Of a stretch of DNA of 64,000 nt, positions 10,288-22,061 are shown one piece after another (the first letter of the stretch is position 1; every line of letters starts with the position of its first letter). The DNA is taken from contig QYAI01000015.1 in assembly GCA_003988855.1 (NCBI GenBank), forward strand, positions 62,001 through 126,000, given 5' to 3'. Source of the DNA: Arachnopeziza araneosa (lineage: Eukaryota; Ascomycota; Leotiomycetes; Helotiales; Arachnopezizaceae). Position numbers and translations under genes: made by a program. The notes under the pieces are model-generated. The model had not been told where the DNA came from. It was given only the letters and a program-made list of their open reading frames with translations, and ran no database searches.

Positions 10288-12009
10288 ATGGCAACCTCAG
10301 ATCTCGACTCCACCATAAAGGAGTGCCTTGGCCAAGTCTCAAACGGCAGATCGTATAACAATGACTCAGAGGAGAAAACCCTTTCTCAAGACTCCTCAAT
10401 ATCAGACTTTACAACAAAGACTCCTGATAACAACACGGTGAACTGTTCTTCTCCAATAGTCTACCACTATCTTACCTTTGCAATCCCATTGCCTCCTGTT
10501 TCAAGGCATGGATCTTCCATGGCCACCCCACCGCCGCCTCCTCCAGATCTCAAAAAATATACCTCTCCATTCGACTGGCCAGAATCTCAAAAAAGGAACA
10601 TGATCTGGCTTTCCTGTGTGGCCACCATGATCACAGCCTACACAGCCGGATCATATGCCCCAGCAGCGCCACATATGGCAGTCGAATGGCACATCAGCGA
10701 GATCGCTGTTGTAGTAGGTATCACAGCCTTCTGCGCGGGCTTTGCCATAGCTCCCATGGTCTTGGCACCTTTCTCCGAGATCAACGGGCGCTATCCCGTC
10801 TTCGTCGGCGCTGGTATCCTTTACTTCATCTGTCAAATTTGCTGCGCAGTTACTCAAAGCTACGCCGGTATGCTTTTAGCTCGTTTCTGGGTTGGTTGTG
10901 GGAGTTCTGTATTCTCGACAATGGTTGGCGGCGTGGTAAGTGATCTCTACCATGCCGAAGGTAGAAACACGCCCATGGCTTTATTTTCTGGATTTGTACT
11001 GGTTGGCACAGGTTTAGGTCCTCTGGTATCGGGCTTCATTGCTCAAAACACGCATTGGAGGATGGTTTTTTGGGTACAGGTCATCACTTGCGGCATAGTC
11101 ATCGGAGCTGTGATTATCTTCTTCCGCGAGACACGGGGATCTATTCTACTCTCTCGTAAAGCTCACACTCTGAACAAGTGGTATGAAGAGCGAGAGGTTG
11201 CGGGTTATTTCGGGTTTGAGATGCCGTTCGATGAAAAAACTACTAGCCAAAGAATCAGATGGAAAGTCAAGTCCGACGAGGAGCGTGAGAGCATCAGTAA
11301 AATGATTGGTATCTCCGTATATCGACCTTTTCATCTCCTCATCACTGAGCCCGTTGTCTTTTTCTTCTCGCTCTGGGTCGCCTTCGCTTGGGCCGTCCTA
11401 TACCTAACATTTGGCTCCATCCCTCTTGTCTTCTCCATCTCCCACAAATTCAACACCCAGCAAGCAGATGCCGTCTTCGCCGCGATGATAGTCGGTAGTA
11501 TTCTATCCACCATATTATCTATTCATCAGGACCGCCTTCTTGGTGTCTATCTGAGTTCTCACAAATCCACCTGGTTGGGTCAGAAACTTGATATGTCTAG
11601 TCCCGAAGCACGGCTCTATTTTGCCTGCATTGAGTCAATCCTCCTTCCTCTTGGGCTCTTCTTGTTTGGTTGGACTTCTTTCTCGTCAATTCCATGGATC
11701 GTTCCTACTTTAGGTATCGGCTGTGCAACTATGGGCATCTATTCGGTCTACCTCGCTACTTTTAATTACCTAGCTGATACTTATCATCGATATGCTAGCT
11801 CAGCACTTGCGGCACAGAGTTTCTGTCGAAATATCCTCGGTGGAGTGTTTCCTTTGGTGACGGTCCAGATGTTTGACAGATTATCTTTTCAGGGAGCAGC
11901 CAGTTTGTTAGGTGGTGTGGCGTTGGTTTTGAGTGCTGTACCATGGGTGTTGGTCCTCTATGGTTCGAAGATTAGGGGAAGGAGTAAATTTGCGAGTGAG
12001 ATCATGTAA
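10288..12009 (+). CDS. MFS transporter, DHA1 drug:H+ antiporter type
   Basis: Single-exon plasma-membrane transporter of 573 residues with about 12 hydrophobic segments. The N-terminal ~100 residues are hydrophilic and end in a run of prolines before YTSPFDWPESQKRN, the usual entry into helix 1 of fungal DHA1 proteins. Family marks are FAPLSE-like APFSEINGR after TM2 (motif A region), the LLARFWVGCGSS stretch of TM4 and the antiporter motif C as GTGLGPLVSGFI in TM5. A central cytoplasmic loop follows with FFRETRG and LNKWYEE. Proton-coupled export of a drug, polyamine or secondary metabolite is expected from the family; the substrate is unknown. An in-frame GT...AG near 10460-10505 could be a small optional intron in the variable N-terminus. 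Confidence 0.88.
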   Translation: MATSDLDSTIKECLGQVSNGRSYNNDSEEKTLSQDSSISDFTTKTPDNNTVNCSSPIVYHYLTFAIPLPPVSRHGSSMATPPPPPPDLKKYTSPFDWPESQKRNMIWLSCVATMITAYTAGSYAPAAPHMAVEWHISEIAVVVGITAFCAGFAIAPMVLAPFSEINGRYPVFVGAGILYFICQICCAVTQSYAGMLLARFWVGCGSSVFSTMVGGVVSDLYHAEGRNTPMALFSGFVLVGTGLGPLVSGFIAQNTHWRMVFWVQVITCGIVIGAVIIFFRETRGSILLSRKAHTLNKWYEEREVAGYFGFEMPFDEKTTSQRIRWKVKSDEERESISKMIGISVYRPFHLLITEPVVFFFSLWVAFAWAVLYLTFGSIPLVFSISHKFNTQQADAVFAAMIVGSILSTILSIHQDRLLGVYLSSHKSTWLGQKLDMSSPEARLYFACIESILLPLGLFLFGWTSFSSIPWIVPTLGIGCATMGIYSVYLATFNYLADTYHRYASSALAAQSFCRNILGGVFPLVTVQMFDRLSFQGAASLLGGVALVLSAVPWVLVLYGSKIRGRSKFASEIM

Positions 12010-12955
12010 GGGGAATTTGTCAGAGTATTTACTTTCAATTTAAGACGAGAGTAGCGAGATATGATTCAACACAATAAGGCATTTATCAGGCAATGTTGTT
12101 TACGAAACTTGAATAGGATACAAGCTGTTTATCAGCATAGCAAGACATAAGATTATGGTTAATGAAATTACTTACTATGTCTCAAGTACAATCTTCGCTA
12201 ACAATGAATCCTTTAAGACCGACAGCGCTCGATAGCCAACAAACCGCACACACTAGCTATGCAACCAAAGACTAACATAATCATGGGATACTTCCGGCTA
12301 TTCAAACCAGCCCAAACAACTCAAATCAAAATCAACGAACAGACTCCTCTACCCCATCTACCCCATTGAGAGCACACAAAAACAAAGGCTCCCCAACCAC
12401 CAAGCTTGGATACCAGGAGACATTGTCCCCCAGTGAGAGATCGCCATATCAAAAGCTGCCCCCCCCCCCCCAAAAAAGCGAGTAACCATACTGTCGGATT
12501 TCAGAGTCGCATCTAGAATCTTGAAGCTGTGCTGGGGGTTGTACAAATCTGATTTTACTCTCTTCCCCCTTTTTCTTCTTTTTCTTTAGACATTCTATTT
12601 GGCCTCTGTTTTAGCTAGATATGCAGAGTAAGGACCTTGCTTGTATGATTCAATGTAATGTAGCAGCCCTACTTATATAGTGATTAGTCAGACACTATTA
12701 GGATCTTGAACTTAAGTAGCTTGAGATGATAACCTATTCTTTGGCTCTAGAATCCTAGTTATCTTTTTTCTATGAATCAATTCAAAGATTCGTTTTTAAG
12801 CAAATAGAAAACTTTATGGGAAACAAATTAAAAGAAAGGTATTAAAATCGCTATCACTTTATTCTTAAGACTACCTACTACCGAATTCCTACAAAACTTC
12901 ACCCACTCACAGCATCTCATGTTTTCGGCAAAACAACATTCTGCTATCTAAATCC
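12010..12955. other. Intergenic region with poly-C/poly-A tract
   Basis: This region lies between two convergent genes and holds their 3' UTRs. It is AT-rich. The only distinctive element is a run of 13 C followed by six A at about 12459-12477, a likely slippage-prone homopolymer. I see no gene. Confidence 0.6.
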
Positions 12956-14955
12956 CTATGCTGTCTCTTCAACTCCCTTCAACAACTCCGCGTTTAATTT
13001 CGCAATTTCTTCACGTGCCTTGATGTCTTCAGGATCTTCAGTCGGTGTTTCTTGGGGAGATGTTAGAGGTTCAGAGACAGCTGGCTTTGATTCGGACGAT
13101 GGTGCGGGTGTAACTTCAGGCTCAATAGGGGTATCTTTTGTTGCTGTAACATTTTCAATTGATGAAATAACATTTTCTTGAGTTGCAGCTGGCGATTCGG
13201 TCGCTGATAGATCATTCACTGGCTCAGCAGCAGTTGTCACTGGTTCGTCTTGTTTTGGAGCTTCGGTTTCAATACCAGGGCCAACTTCTTGCTTCTCGAC
13301 CTCAGTTACAGCTGCGCTTTGATCTTTATTTGCCTCTGTGGCCCCGGCGGTTATGGACGAATCAACAGCAGTTGCTAGATGTTCTTGTGGGGCCTTCGAG
13401 GTTTCTGGTGCGACTTCCTGCTTCTCCTCAACTGCCACTGGCTCTGCGGTCGTTTTTTCCTCGGGCTGTTTCGTAGGCGACGATACTTTGGACACCGATT
13501 TCACGGGCCCAGCCTTTGCAATAGGTTTAACTAGCTTCTGAACAGTCTTTGCTGGGGAATCATCCCTCCTATGGCTGGCCGAAATTCCCTTAGCTGGCTC
13601 ATGATGCTTCGGTGTCCCATCTTTCGTAGCCGGTCGCTTGGCTGAAGGTGCTGGCTTAGGTGGAGTAGATGGAGTTTTCTCGGCAGTTTTAGAGGCAGAA
13701 GCAGTAGTAGGTCTCATCATTCTAGCCAAGAACGAATCATCTGTAGTAGCCGGCGGTAGACTTTGACGAGATGACTGTTTCTTTAGCGTTGCGGGAGGAG
13801 GACCTAATGAAGGTCTACTATTCCCGCTTTGGAGCGTTGAGGTACTCCTAGCAATTGGCTTTGTGGGTACTGCACTGGCACGGCTTGACGAACGAGTCAG
13901 ATTAGTTGGGGGTTGAACGTTTCCAGAAGCACGACTTAGCGATTGTCGGCCTAGTGGTGGGGATGCAGCAGCAGTTTTCGAACCTGATGATGCTGTATGA
14001 GCGGTCAATGATGCTGGGAGCTTGACAGGGCGTGTAGGAGATTTGGGTCGAGGTTTATTGAACCCAGTCTGTGGAGGCGAAGCTGAAATTCTCGTCTTTG
14101 GAATTGAGCCATGAGCTGTTGTGGTAGCAGCTTTGCTTGCAGGTTTTGAGGGTTGGCTTGGTTGGCTTGCCTGTAACGGGGTTCTACTCGGTTTCTTCTC
14201 TACTTTTTTCTCAGGGACAGTGACTTCTTTCGGTTGCGCTCTCTTTGGGGTAGTTGGTGTCTTTGGGAGCGGTGATTTGAGCTTCTTTGGAGAAGGAGAA
14301 GCCTTTGGTACTGTATTTACCCGTGCCGTAGAAATAGGAGCTGGCTTTACAGCAGTTTGGCTTGTGCTGCTTGTAGCAGCTTTCTCTATAGCCTCTGCAG
14401 CAGACTTTAAGGACCCGTTCGTATGCCCATTTATAGCAGGAGTTGGCTTCTTAGACTCAACTTTCCGGGGCTCAGGTGCGATTTCCTTCTTCTCTTCAGT
14501 TGCCTTGAATGCTTTTGGTTTCTTGTCTGTTTCCAAAGGAGGCGTCTCGACAGCGGTCTCTGGTATCGTTTCGGTTATTACTGTGCTCTGATTTCTTGCC
14601 TCCATCTCCGTAGCAAGAGACTCCTTTCTTTCTGCTGTCTCTTTTGGATGTTCCGCCTCGTCGATACTAAAACTTGTCCGCCGCTTTGCCATACTCGGTT
14701 CACCGCTTGGCTCTCTCTTCAAACCCATCTGATTACCATTTCTCTCTACTGCCACAAAGTTTGTCCGAACTTTTGAAAGAGGTCGCGGTGAGGTTCCGGT
14801 GCTAGGGGCACCTGCAAATATCAGCAAGCGTCTCTAAATTGTGGATCCAAGTCGAACTCACCCATATTCTCTGCAGGAGAACGACCGCGGTCCGGCGGAC
14901 TGGTTGCGTCCTTGTTCTCGAACATTGCCCTCAGGTTGCGGACGCCTCCTGACAT
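12956..14955 (-). CDS. Conserved disordered Ser/Thr/Pro/Lys-rich protein
   Basis: Protein of 649 residues from two exons, 14955..14862 and 14811..12956 on the minus strand. Exon 1 encodes MSGGVRNLRAMFENK followed by a PPDRGRSP stretch. The intron 14861-14812 has a clean GTGAGT donor and TTTGCAG acceptor and keeps the frame (NMG joined to APSTGTSPRP). The N-terminal ~60 residues (RPLSKVRTNFVAVE) look conserved and could be a short linear module. The middle is basic and rich in S/T-P and K-P pairs (LPKTPTTPKRAQPKE, SRASGNVQPP), with an SFLARMMRPT motif. The last third is acidic and Glu/Thr/Pro-rich. No catalytic domain, signal peptide or TM segment is visible. Such composition fits a cytoskeletal or septation scaffold or phosphorylation-regulated adaptor, but I do not recognise it. 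It is divergent from LYS12. Confidence 0.75.
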
Positions 14956-15535
14956 GTTGGCGGTTTTATGGACACTTAGTGTGGAATGCAGTCGTTCTTT
15001 CCCTCAATCTCCAGATGTCCGGCAGACAAAGCGAGGAAGCCTCGAGGGAAGCTTCGAGTCCGAGACAATTCAAGTGAGTTTTTCGGGGTTTTAGATGAGA
15101 GCGGTTTGCTCAGGTTGATAGATACCTCGGGTGGTTGCAGGCAGAACGAATTTCACAATGACAACAAAGCTAGCCAACGTGGAACGCGACACGGAGTAAA
15201 CAAACGCCGTTATAGAGAAGTGAGATGTAGTTGACAGCTTTCTGGAATGCGCACAAAGACAGCTGAATGTTTGACTTTCCCAAGAGCATGAGAGTTCGCG
15301 GATCAGGCATTTCGCGTATCGAATATATAATACACAGTATGCCAAAGTCTCATTACAGGGGCTCAGTGGATTCCAAACTTCTTTGGGTTGGTGGGGGAAG
15401 CCTTAAACTCGGAGATCAGCCAGAAAAGGGGAGCGAATTACAGGGCTCGTAGGCTGATGCCGCACTGTACCGAGAGCTTGTACCTCTACTGAAAATATTT
15501 GAAACCGATATCGCTCCACCATAGCACCAAACAAA
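14956..15535. promoter_or_regulatory. Divergent promoter, disordered protein / LYS12
   Basis: A 580-bp region between two outward-facing start codons. It must carry both promoters. Small overlapping frames on both strands are not supported. I see no clear TATA box or repeated operator. Confidence 0.45.
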
Positions 15536-16658
15536 ATGGCAGCAAGAACGCTGCGTATAGGTACAATTGGCCCTAGACATCTGTTTAAATCCATCTGATC
15601 TCTCTCTAGGTCTCATTCCAGGCGATGGAATTGGCAAAGAAGTCATTCCTGCAGGCCGCCGTATCCTGGAAGCTCTCCCCGCTTCCCTCAAGCTTTCATT
15701 CGACTTTGTTGATTTAAAGGCGGGATTCGAGACCTTTGAGCAAACGGGGGCTGCCCTACCTGACAAGACTGTCGAGATTCTCAAGAATGAATGTGATGGC
15801 GCATTATTCGGCGCAGTCAGTTCTCCTTCCAAGGCTGTTAAAGGCTATTCCTCTCCAATCGTTGCCTTACGCAAACGCCTCGATCTATACGCCAATGTTC
15901 GACCTGTGAAGAGCGTATTGACTGCGAAGAACCCAATTGACATGGTCATTGTCCGGGAGAATACTGAAGACCTGTATGTGAAGGAAGAGAAGACTTATGA
16001 GGCCGCGGATGGAAGCAAGATTGCGGAGGCTATTAAGAGAATATCTGAGAAAGCTTCCTTCCGAATTGCTACTATGGCTGGAGAGATTGCTCTACGGCGA
16101 CAGAAAATCCGGGATAGTGGTGCCCCGAGCATACACAAGTCGCCAATGGTTACAATTACACACAAGTCTAATGTTCTCAGCCAGACGGATGGGCTTTTCA
16201 GAGCGACGTCAAGAGCAGCATTGGCAGATTCAAAATTCTCAAGTGTGGGTGTAGAGGAGCAGATTGTTGATTCAATGGTCTATAAGCTTTTCCGTCAACC
16301 AGAGACTTACGATGTGATTGTTGCGCCAAACCTTTACGGAGATATTCTATCAGATGGAGCCGCTGCTTTGGTAGGCTCTCTTGGTCTCGTGCCCAGCGCA
16401 AACGTTGGAGAAGGATTTGCTATTGGAGAGCCATGCCATGGGAGTGCTCCTGATATCATGGGCAAGAACATTGCCAACCCCATTGCAACAATTCGAAGTG
16501 TGGCCTTGATGTTGGAGTTTTTGAACGAGGAGGCTGCGGCCGCCAAGATCTATGCTGCTGTGGATGGAAACTTAGAGGAGGGTAGACTACTCAGTCCTGA
16601 TTTGGGAGGAAAAGCTACCACCACCGAAGTCCTTGAAGATATTCTCAGACGCTTGTAA
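15536..16658 (+). CDS. LYS12: Homoisocitrate dehydrogenase
   Basis: Catalyses oxidative decarboxylation of homoisocitrate to 2-ketoadipate with NAD+, in the fungal alpha-aminoadipate pathway to lysine. Exons are 15536..15560 and 15610..16658, giving 357 residues. The 25-nt first exon reads MAARTLRI, and splicing restores GLIPGDGIGKEV, the family N-terminus. Active-site elements of the beta-decarboxylating dehydrogenase family are present: RKRLDLYANVRP for substrate binding, VRENTEDLYVKEE, ITHKSNV (Lys), the metal-binding NLYGDILSDGAA Asp residues, and EPCHGSAPDIMG for nucleotide binding. The short SSPSKAVKGYSSPIVALRK loop is of the homoisocitrate rather than isopropylmalate type. Length is usual for the family. 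No mitochondrial leader precedes the catalytic fold. It is convergent with uS8m, 161 bp away. Confidence 0.95.
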
Positions 16659-16819
16659 ATTTTATTGTTGATAATGCTCAGGCATAAAATAATATGATGA
16701 CTGCCAATATCTTTTTGTACAATGTACCCTCTGCTGTGTTTTCAGCTCTCTTTCAAAGCAGAGTTTCGACGCCAACCATGCTGATCCCATATAATACACA
16801 CTTCGTCGCTTCCATCGTC

Positions 16820-17308
16820 CTATACCACCCTACACAGCAATTGGCCCCCAATTTTTCTCTCTACACACTCCCTACTCTCCAAAATCCCTTTATCGGTACT
16901 GACAAACAAGCACTCTCCAGGTTTCGTCAATCCCTTCACATATCCCGCATCCCTCCCCCTTACTATTTTCCCCAGTCCCTCCACATCCATCCATATCCTC
17001 TTCGTCGGTTTGCTGACCATACTCAAATGCGTCAACACCGGTTGATTTTCCCAATACTTCATGCCCAGCCATAGTCTCCTAGTACTGACATTTTCTTGTG
17101 TAACGGGTTCGGGTACATATGAAGACAAGTCCTCGATTGGAGGAGGCGTGAGGCCGCCGCGCGTGACGGAAGAGAGGAAACCTGCTTGTTGGAGGGCGAG
17201 GGAGAACCGGAGAATCATGTTGGTAGAGGGGACGGAGGTAAGTCCTAGCCGCGCTTTGGAGGCATTTTGTAAGTGGGAACACACGTTGGCCATGTGAACA
17301 AGAGACAT
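16820..17308 (-). CDS. MRPS8: Mitochondrial ribosomal protein uS8m
   Basis: Small-subunit mitoribosomal protein of 162 residues, single exon, homologous to bacterial S8, which binds the central domain of the small-subunit rRNA. The start was placed at 17308 because MSLVHMANVCSHLQNA matches the beginning of the S8 fold (helix 1, then NMILRFSLALQQAGFLSSV). The frame stays open about 31 codons further upstream, but that part does not look conserved. The C-terminal half contains KPTKRIWMDVEGLGKIVRG and a final GGQLLCRVV strand matching the S8 C-terminal GGEILCyV-type motif. There is no cleavable leader, as in fungal relatives that enter with an internal signal. It faces LYS12 tail to tail. Confidence 0.9.
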   Translation of the reverse strand: MSLVHMANVCSHLQNASKARLGLTSVPSTNMILRFSLALQQAGFLSSVTRGGLTPPPIEDLSSYVPEPVTQENVSTRRLWLGMKYWENQPVLTHLSMVSKPTKRIWMDVEGLGKIVRGRDAGYVKGLTKPGECLFVSTDKGILESRECVERKIGGQLLCRVV

Positions 17309-18106
17309 ATTGCTGGTTGTGTCTGCGAGATTCCTCGAGAGGTAGTCGGCCCACGCGGGCTCAGAGGAAGATAGGATCCAGGAGGTCTTAGTTTGGCGCA
17401 ATTGGATAGATCTAAGTATGAGATCTCGCCCGTGCAGAGTTTTTCTAGCGGTTAAGTGCGTGGATTTTTTTTATGAAGTCTCGTTATTTATTCCTTGAGC
17501 TCCAAAGGGGGATATCGCGTTACTGTTAACTGAAGCCAAAAATATTTCTTGGCATTGAAGTAACGATCACGTGAGAGATCTTTAGACATTTTCGTTTTGG
17601 TTTCGGACTTGAGCTTGAACTTGAACTTACATGCTTGGTAATATATCTACTTTGCAAGGCAAATACCAATATTTTCACTCCTCTTACTTTTCTATATCTG
17701 CTAAAAGTTGTGGAGATACACTTCTCAGTCAAAGACTTTCTCGTTCGCTCTTCTTCCAACTACTCTGTATTTCTATCCGTATGTGTTTCTGCTAAACATC
17801 ATTTTCTCTTTTCTCTATGATCAGAAATTGGCGTCTAGCGACGAGACTATTGAAGCATTGAGGGATTTCAAGATAAACTGCAGGACTATCGACCAGAGGC
17901 TATATATAGCATATCATTGGCTAGGTTGATCTCATGCAGCCGCCAAGCTGCCCTGCATGTTCACAGTTGCCGCCCCCACCAATCTACCTACAAGTCGCGT
18001 TTCTCTGTTGAAAGCTATTTTCCAGCTCCTGAATTCAGTGTCGTACAAAATCCTGTCGCATCTCTCTTCCGAACCCAAAACCTAGGCACAGAGCAGCATA
18101 GTTATC
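17309..18106. promoter_or_regulatory. Divergent promoter, uS8m / unknown conserved gene
   Basis: An 800-bp AT-rich region between outward-facing start codons. A short imperfect tandem (TTGAGCTTGAACTTGAACTT) sits near 17608-17630. No gene is supported. Confidence 0.45.
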
Positions 18107-19664
18107 ATGGCGGCAAGACCTGGGGAGGACACTGCTGCGGTCCTGTGAGCTCATTCAGGCATCTAGAGACCTCATTGCTAATAGATATATGATAGATTCG
18201 CCGATATACATTACTACTATGGTCCACCAACTGCGAAACCACCTCATCATCGATTTGACAAAGGATCCTACGTTTATCTCTTCGAGAACGCAGCCCAGAG
18301 AAGGGCTCGCATAGAGATCGCCAATAACGCAGGCACTCCAGATCAGGACGCCTTTACTGGATGTTAGTATTCCAGCCCTTTGAGACTTCCCGATTACCCG
18401 ATTTCTAACTGACTTGCAAGATCTTGACGGCACCCATATCAAATACTCGTACAAGCACTCCACTCTCGTAACCCTTGTGGTCGATGGTTCAGCCGGTCAA
18501 CAGGTTGTTCCGGCAGATCCTCAGGAGTGGCATCTTCCCTCTTTTGACGCACGGAACGAGAATAAATATATGTATAAGCTTCATACGGTTGACTTATACT
18601 TTTGGATAAAGGAAGACGCTGTTCAGTTTGTGAATGGAATTCGCAGGGTACTTCCTCAGCAACAAGTGACTGTTCAGGATGAACCAGTTACTTCTCCGCC
18701 TCATCAAGAGGCAGTGAGTCCGGTTGTACAGAAACTGGAAAGTGTGGCTATCTCGGACCCTTCATATCAACATGGTCGGACGAGAGATTCTCGGACAACT
18801 ACAGCTACATTTGCAGGTCCTCCAATCTCTGCTACACCACAAAGCCAAGAGTCGTCCAACTTTGCTCCAATGGCTTATAACCCTGCAGCTCCCGCTGCGC
18901 CAGAGGTTATCCAACACCGGGAGAAAACCCCTCCCCCTGAAGATGGAAATGCAAATCCTTTATTAGCTGCAGCTGCCTCGGACCAAGGACAATCCTTCGG
19001 CCCTCCCCAACAATTTGGTTTCTCAGGACCTCCAGGGCAACAGAATTATTTCTCTGGCCCTCCGCTGCTTCAAGCAAGCGCTCCTATCCCTCCACCAGCC
19101 CAGTTCAATCCTTCCCCCCAAACAGTGTCACAATCACCCTTCCCGCAACATTTCCAGCACACCTTTGCTCCTCCTCCAACTGCGTCAACAGCTACAAATC
19201 CGTATGCGGCTCCACCTCCGACTTCAACTCCTCCCGTATCTGCTCCTCCACCTCCAGCTTATCAACAACAAGCACCGAGTCATATGCCTGTTACACAGTA
19301 TGCAAACTACCCAGTCTCGCCTGGCATTACCCGCGCTATGACTAGTCCTGGCATGTACTCGCCTGGCTTCTCATCAGGCGCAACTACACCTTCCGTTTTC
19401 TCGCCTGGCCTACCTCCAGCTCCTCCTGGTGGCTTCTCTCAGTATAATTACAATGCCAACAAAACTAGCCAGCTCAGCAATACAAACCCGATCCAAACGG
19501 ACTATTCTATACATCAGCAGGTGTACCGCCCAACGGAGCACGAGTCTGCTCCAAAAGCTGGGAAAGCTGTAAAACCTCCAAGAGGGAAGCTAGAAGATCG
19601 TGCGGAGAGGCTCGAAAGGGGCATGGGAAGTCTGTTCAAGAAACTTGAGAAGAAAATTGGGTAG
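18107..19664 (+). CDS. Conserved fungal protein, globular head with Pro-rich tail
   Basis: Protein of 482 residues from three exons: 18107..18144, 18196..18362 and 18421..19664. The joins give AAVLFADIHYYYGPP and AFTGYLDGTHIKYS, both with good GTGAGC/GTTAGT donors and AG acceptors and correct phase. Residues 1-165 form one compact predicted domain: aromatic N-terminus, RFDKGSYVYLFENAAQRRAR, a strand-rich HSTLVTLVVDG segment and LYFWIKEDAVQFVNGIRRVL. Residues about 170-440 are low complexity, rich in Pro, Gln, Ser and Ala with several PPP and GPP runs, so probably disordered. The C-terminus (about 455-482) is a basic amphipathic segment, RLERGMGSLFKKLEKKIG. I recognise the head as widely conserved in filamentous ascomycetes but cannot name a function. 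The tail suggests a binding scaffold, for example for SH3 or WW partners. No membrane segment. Confidence 0.8.
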
Positions 19665-22061
19665 TCCCAGTGCTTTGATTTGTTTATCGGTTGAGGGATA
19701 ATTACCCTGAACACCTAGTGGAATGGGATTTGTACGTAGCCAGGGTTTTGTGAGCGAATTTTATATCCAACTGGTCGTGTTGCTTGATGCGTCTTGTATC
19801 TTCATCTGCTTTTAATCTACCTTTGTGGAACTTGTACGATATACCGATGCTTGTTGTTTCGAGGGTTCCGCTCGGCAGTAGCGGTTGTTGTGAGAATGCA
19901 CATCTTATCAACCGAATCATGTTGGACCTAGGGTTCGCTTCCTATCTTTCCTAGAGTCACATAATGACACGAGGAGCTGCAATCTACGATCGAATGTTGA
20001 GTGTTGAATCGGATATATTTCTGGACGTTTCACCTCACCGACGTGGTCCACTGCAAAGAGCTTCTCTAAAGTGTACCTTTTCCGGGAGAGCAGTTCCTGT
20101 CGCAGTTGGCTGCATTGGAGCAGAGGCTCTCGGTTCACCATCCCCTGCACACCACACTTCCAGTCACAACAAGAAGCAGACCGCTGTCGCAATATTCTTC
20201 TTATCCTCGGGGAGGATCGTCGCTCATGTTGCAGAAAGAAATGATATATCAAAATAAGGCACGTGAACCTCCACAAATCTTTTCGTGCGTTGGCTTGCCG
20301 CTGCACAACAAAATCGCGCGGCCAAATCGAGATGGTGCCACTTCAACAACAATAAACTTCCGTGTCTTCGAATCAATTGCCAATCAACAGCAACAGGTGC
20401 CACTTTCTTGTGCTTCATGCGCCCAGGACTCTTGAGACTGATATTACAACAGGAAGTGATAGTTCATAATAATCAATGAGGGTCTTGGCTCGAGGCTGGA
20501 AGAAACAAGACTCCGACTTAGCGTCGAATCCGATATTGAGTTACAGACAACTCCCATGGTAACAACTCTCCTGGGATGTACCGATTTGTCCAATGTGACT
20601 CTCGTTCGTTCGCGGGGAAGATCGGAATCGACCCGTGTGCAGCAAGATCGCAAGCTGAAAGAGAATAAAATTACACTAAACATCCCAGGCGTTGGCAAGA
20701 GCTGTCACATCTCACTCGGGCTTTGCACTTTTGCGTGTTCGTAATAATCACATCCTTGGGTAGGGTTTCTGAGGAGGAAGGGCTCCTGATTACGGTTTGG
20801 AAGTGCATGCTCGTACATTGGAAGATAGAGTTCCGGCTTGAGAAGGCTTGGAAGGCCAGTGCTGAGTGGGAACGATCTCGACGATCCTGGCGGCATTTAG
20901 ATGAAGGGAAGGGAGATTCTCCATCGGACCCCTCGCTTCCGACATTCACGACGGTTTGAATGTCCTCCAAGATATGCCGTGACGGAAGAATAGTCGGAGA
21001 TGCCGACGTCGGGCAAGCAATGATCGGCTCCTCGAGGATGCAAACCACGGCCGAGAGGCGGTCCGAAAGCACAAAAAGCAAAACAGCGAGCAGCGCGCTA
21101 CATCGTTCAAATGTCGAATGTGGCTGGCATCTTCCGGGAGGGGGGGCTGTGCTAGGGAGGTATTGGTGTGGTAACACGAGCCCTCAAAAGAAATGTCCAG
21201 AGCGCTTGTCGTGCCCTTAGCATGCACTGCGCATGTCCACCCAAGTTCCCCGGCGAGTGAGATGTGCAATTACGCTATTGTGCATCGGCGATTGCGGCTC
21301 CATCCGCTCTGCCACCATTGTTCGACAGCAGGCTGGGTGTGGACCTTGGTTGGGTGTTGTGTTGGGGGGATGAAGGTTAACGGTCGGTGGGTGGTGGTGG
21401 TGGTGGTGGTGTGAGGGAGCTCCCCTGAACCGGATGGGAAGCCGGGCGGGCCTGACTCCTGAGAAAGGGAGCGAGTGGCCACTGAATCCTGGGCAGCCGA
21501 ACGGAACTGGCTCCTTTCTGTGGTGCGTGCAGACACGGAAGCACCACACCACACCCGGAATTTTGGGGACAGCCCGCAGACATCGCACAGACGACACCGC
21601 AGACACATCCATCTCTCTGATCTGATCCGGGCCATCTCTTGCGCTGCCCTCCGGTTGGCACGAGAAAGAGACATCCAGGATGAAAGGGAAAAACCCCACC
21701 CCCTCCCCATCCCCNACAAAACATCTGGTCCCGCCCCGTCAATGTTTATCATGCACCCCCCCCTCTCAACCACCCAGAAACCCTCCTTTTCGAGGACAGG
21801 AGGGTACAGCGTGTGGGCTGCACGCCTGGTCCCTGAAGTTCACCATTCCCGGATCCAACGGGTCATATCCAAACCTGAAGACCTCTTATAACCAGCATCA
21901 ACTCCATCTACCATCCAGGAAAACCCATCATCCCCTGACGCACGCTGGCCCGTCTTGTCTGGGGTATTGGGTTAACGGGGTGTACGTTACGAGACGACGA
22001 GACGCCAACACACCCCAAGAAAAGATACCGACACTGATAATCCGCCTCCATCACCGCCGGA
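19665..22061. other. Long intergenic region with GGT tract and one ambiguous base
   Basis: About 2.4 kb without a supported gene. A GGT microsatellite lies at about 21386-21412. A C-rich tract contains the single ambiguous base at about 21715. Several overlapping frames of 100-170 codons occur at 20670-21900 on both strands, but they mirror one another and carry no family signal. The right part should contain the promoter of the repeat protein at 22062; no Clr5-like exon was found in it. Confidence 0.5.

Noticed and set aside
20671..21773. Minus-strand frames of 100-168 codons in the GC-rich intergenic region
   Set aside because: Mirror frames exist on the other strand, they overlap a GGT microsatellite and the ambiguous base, and no family is recognisable.
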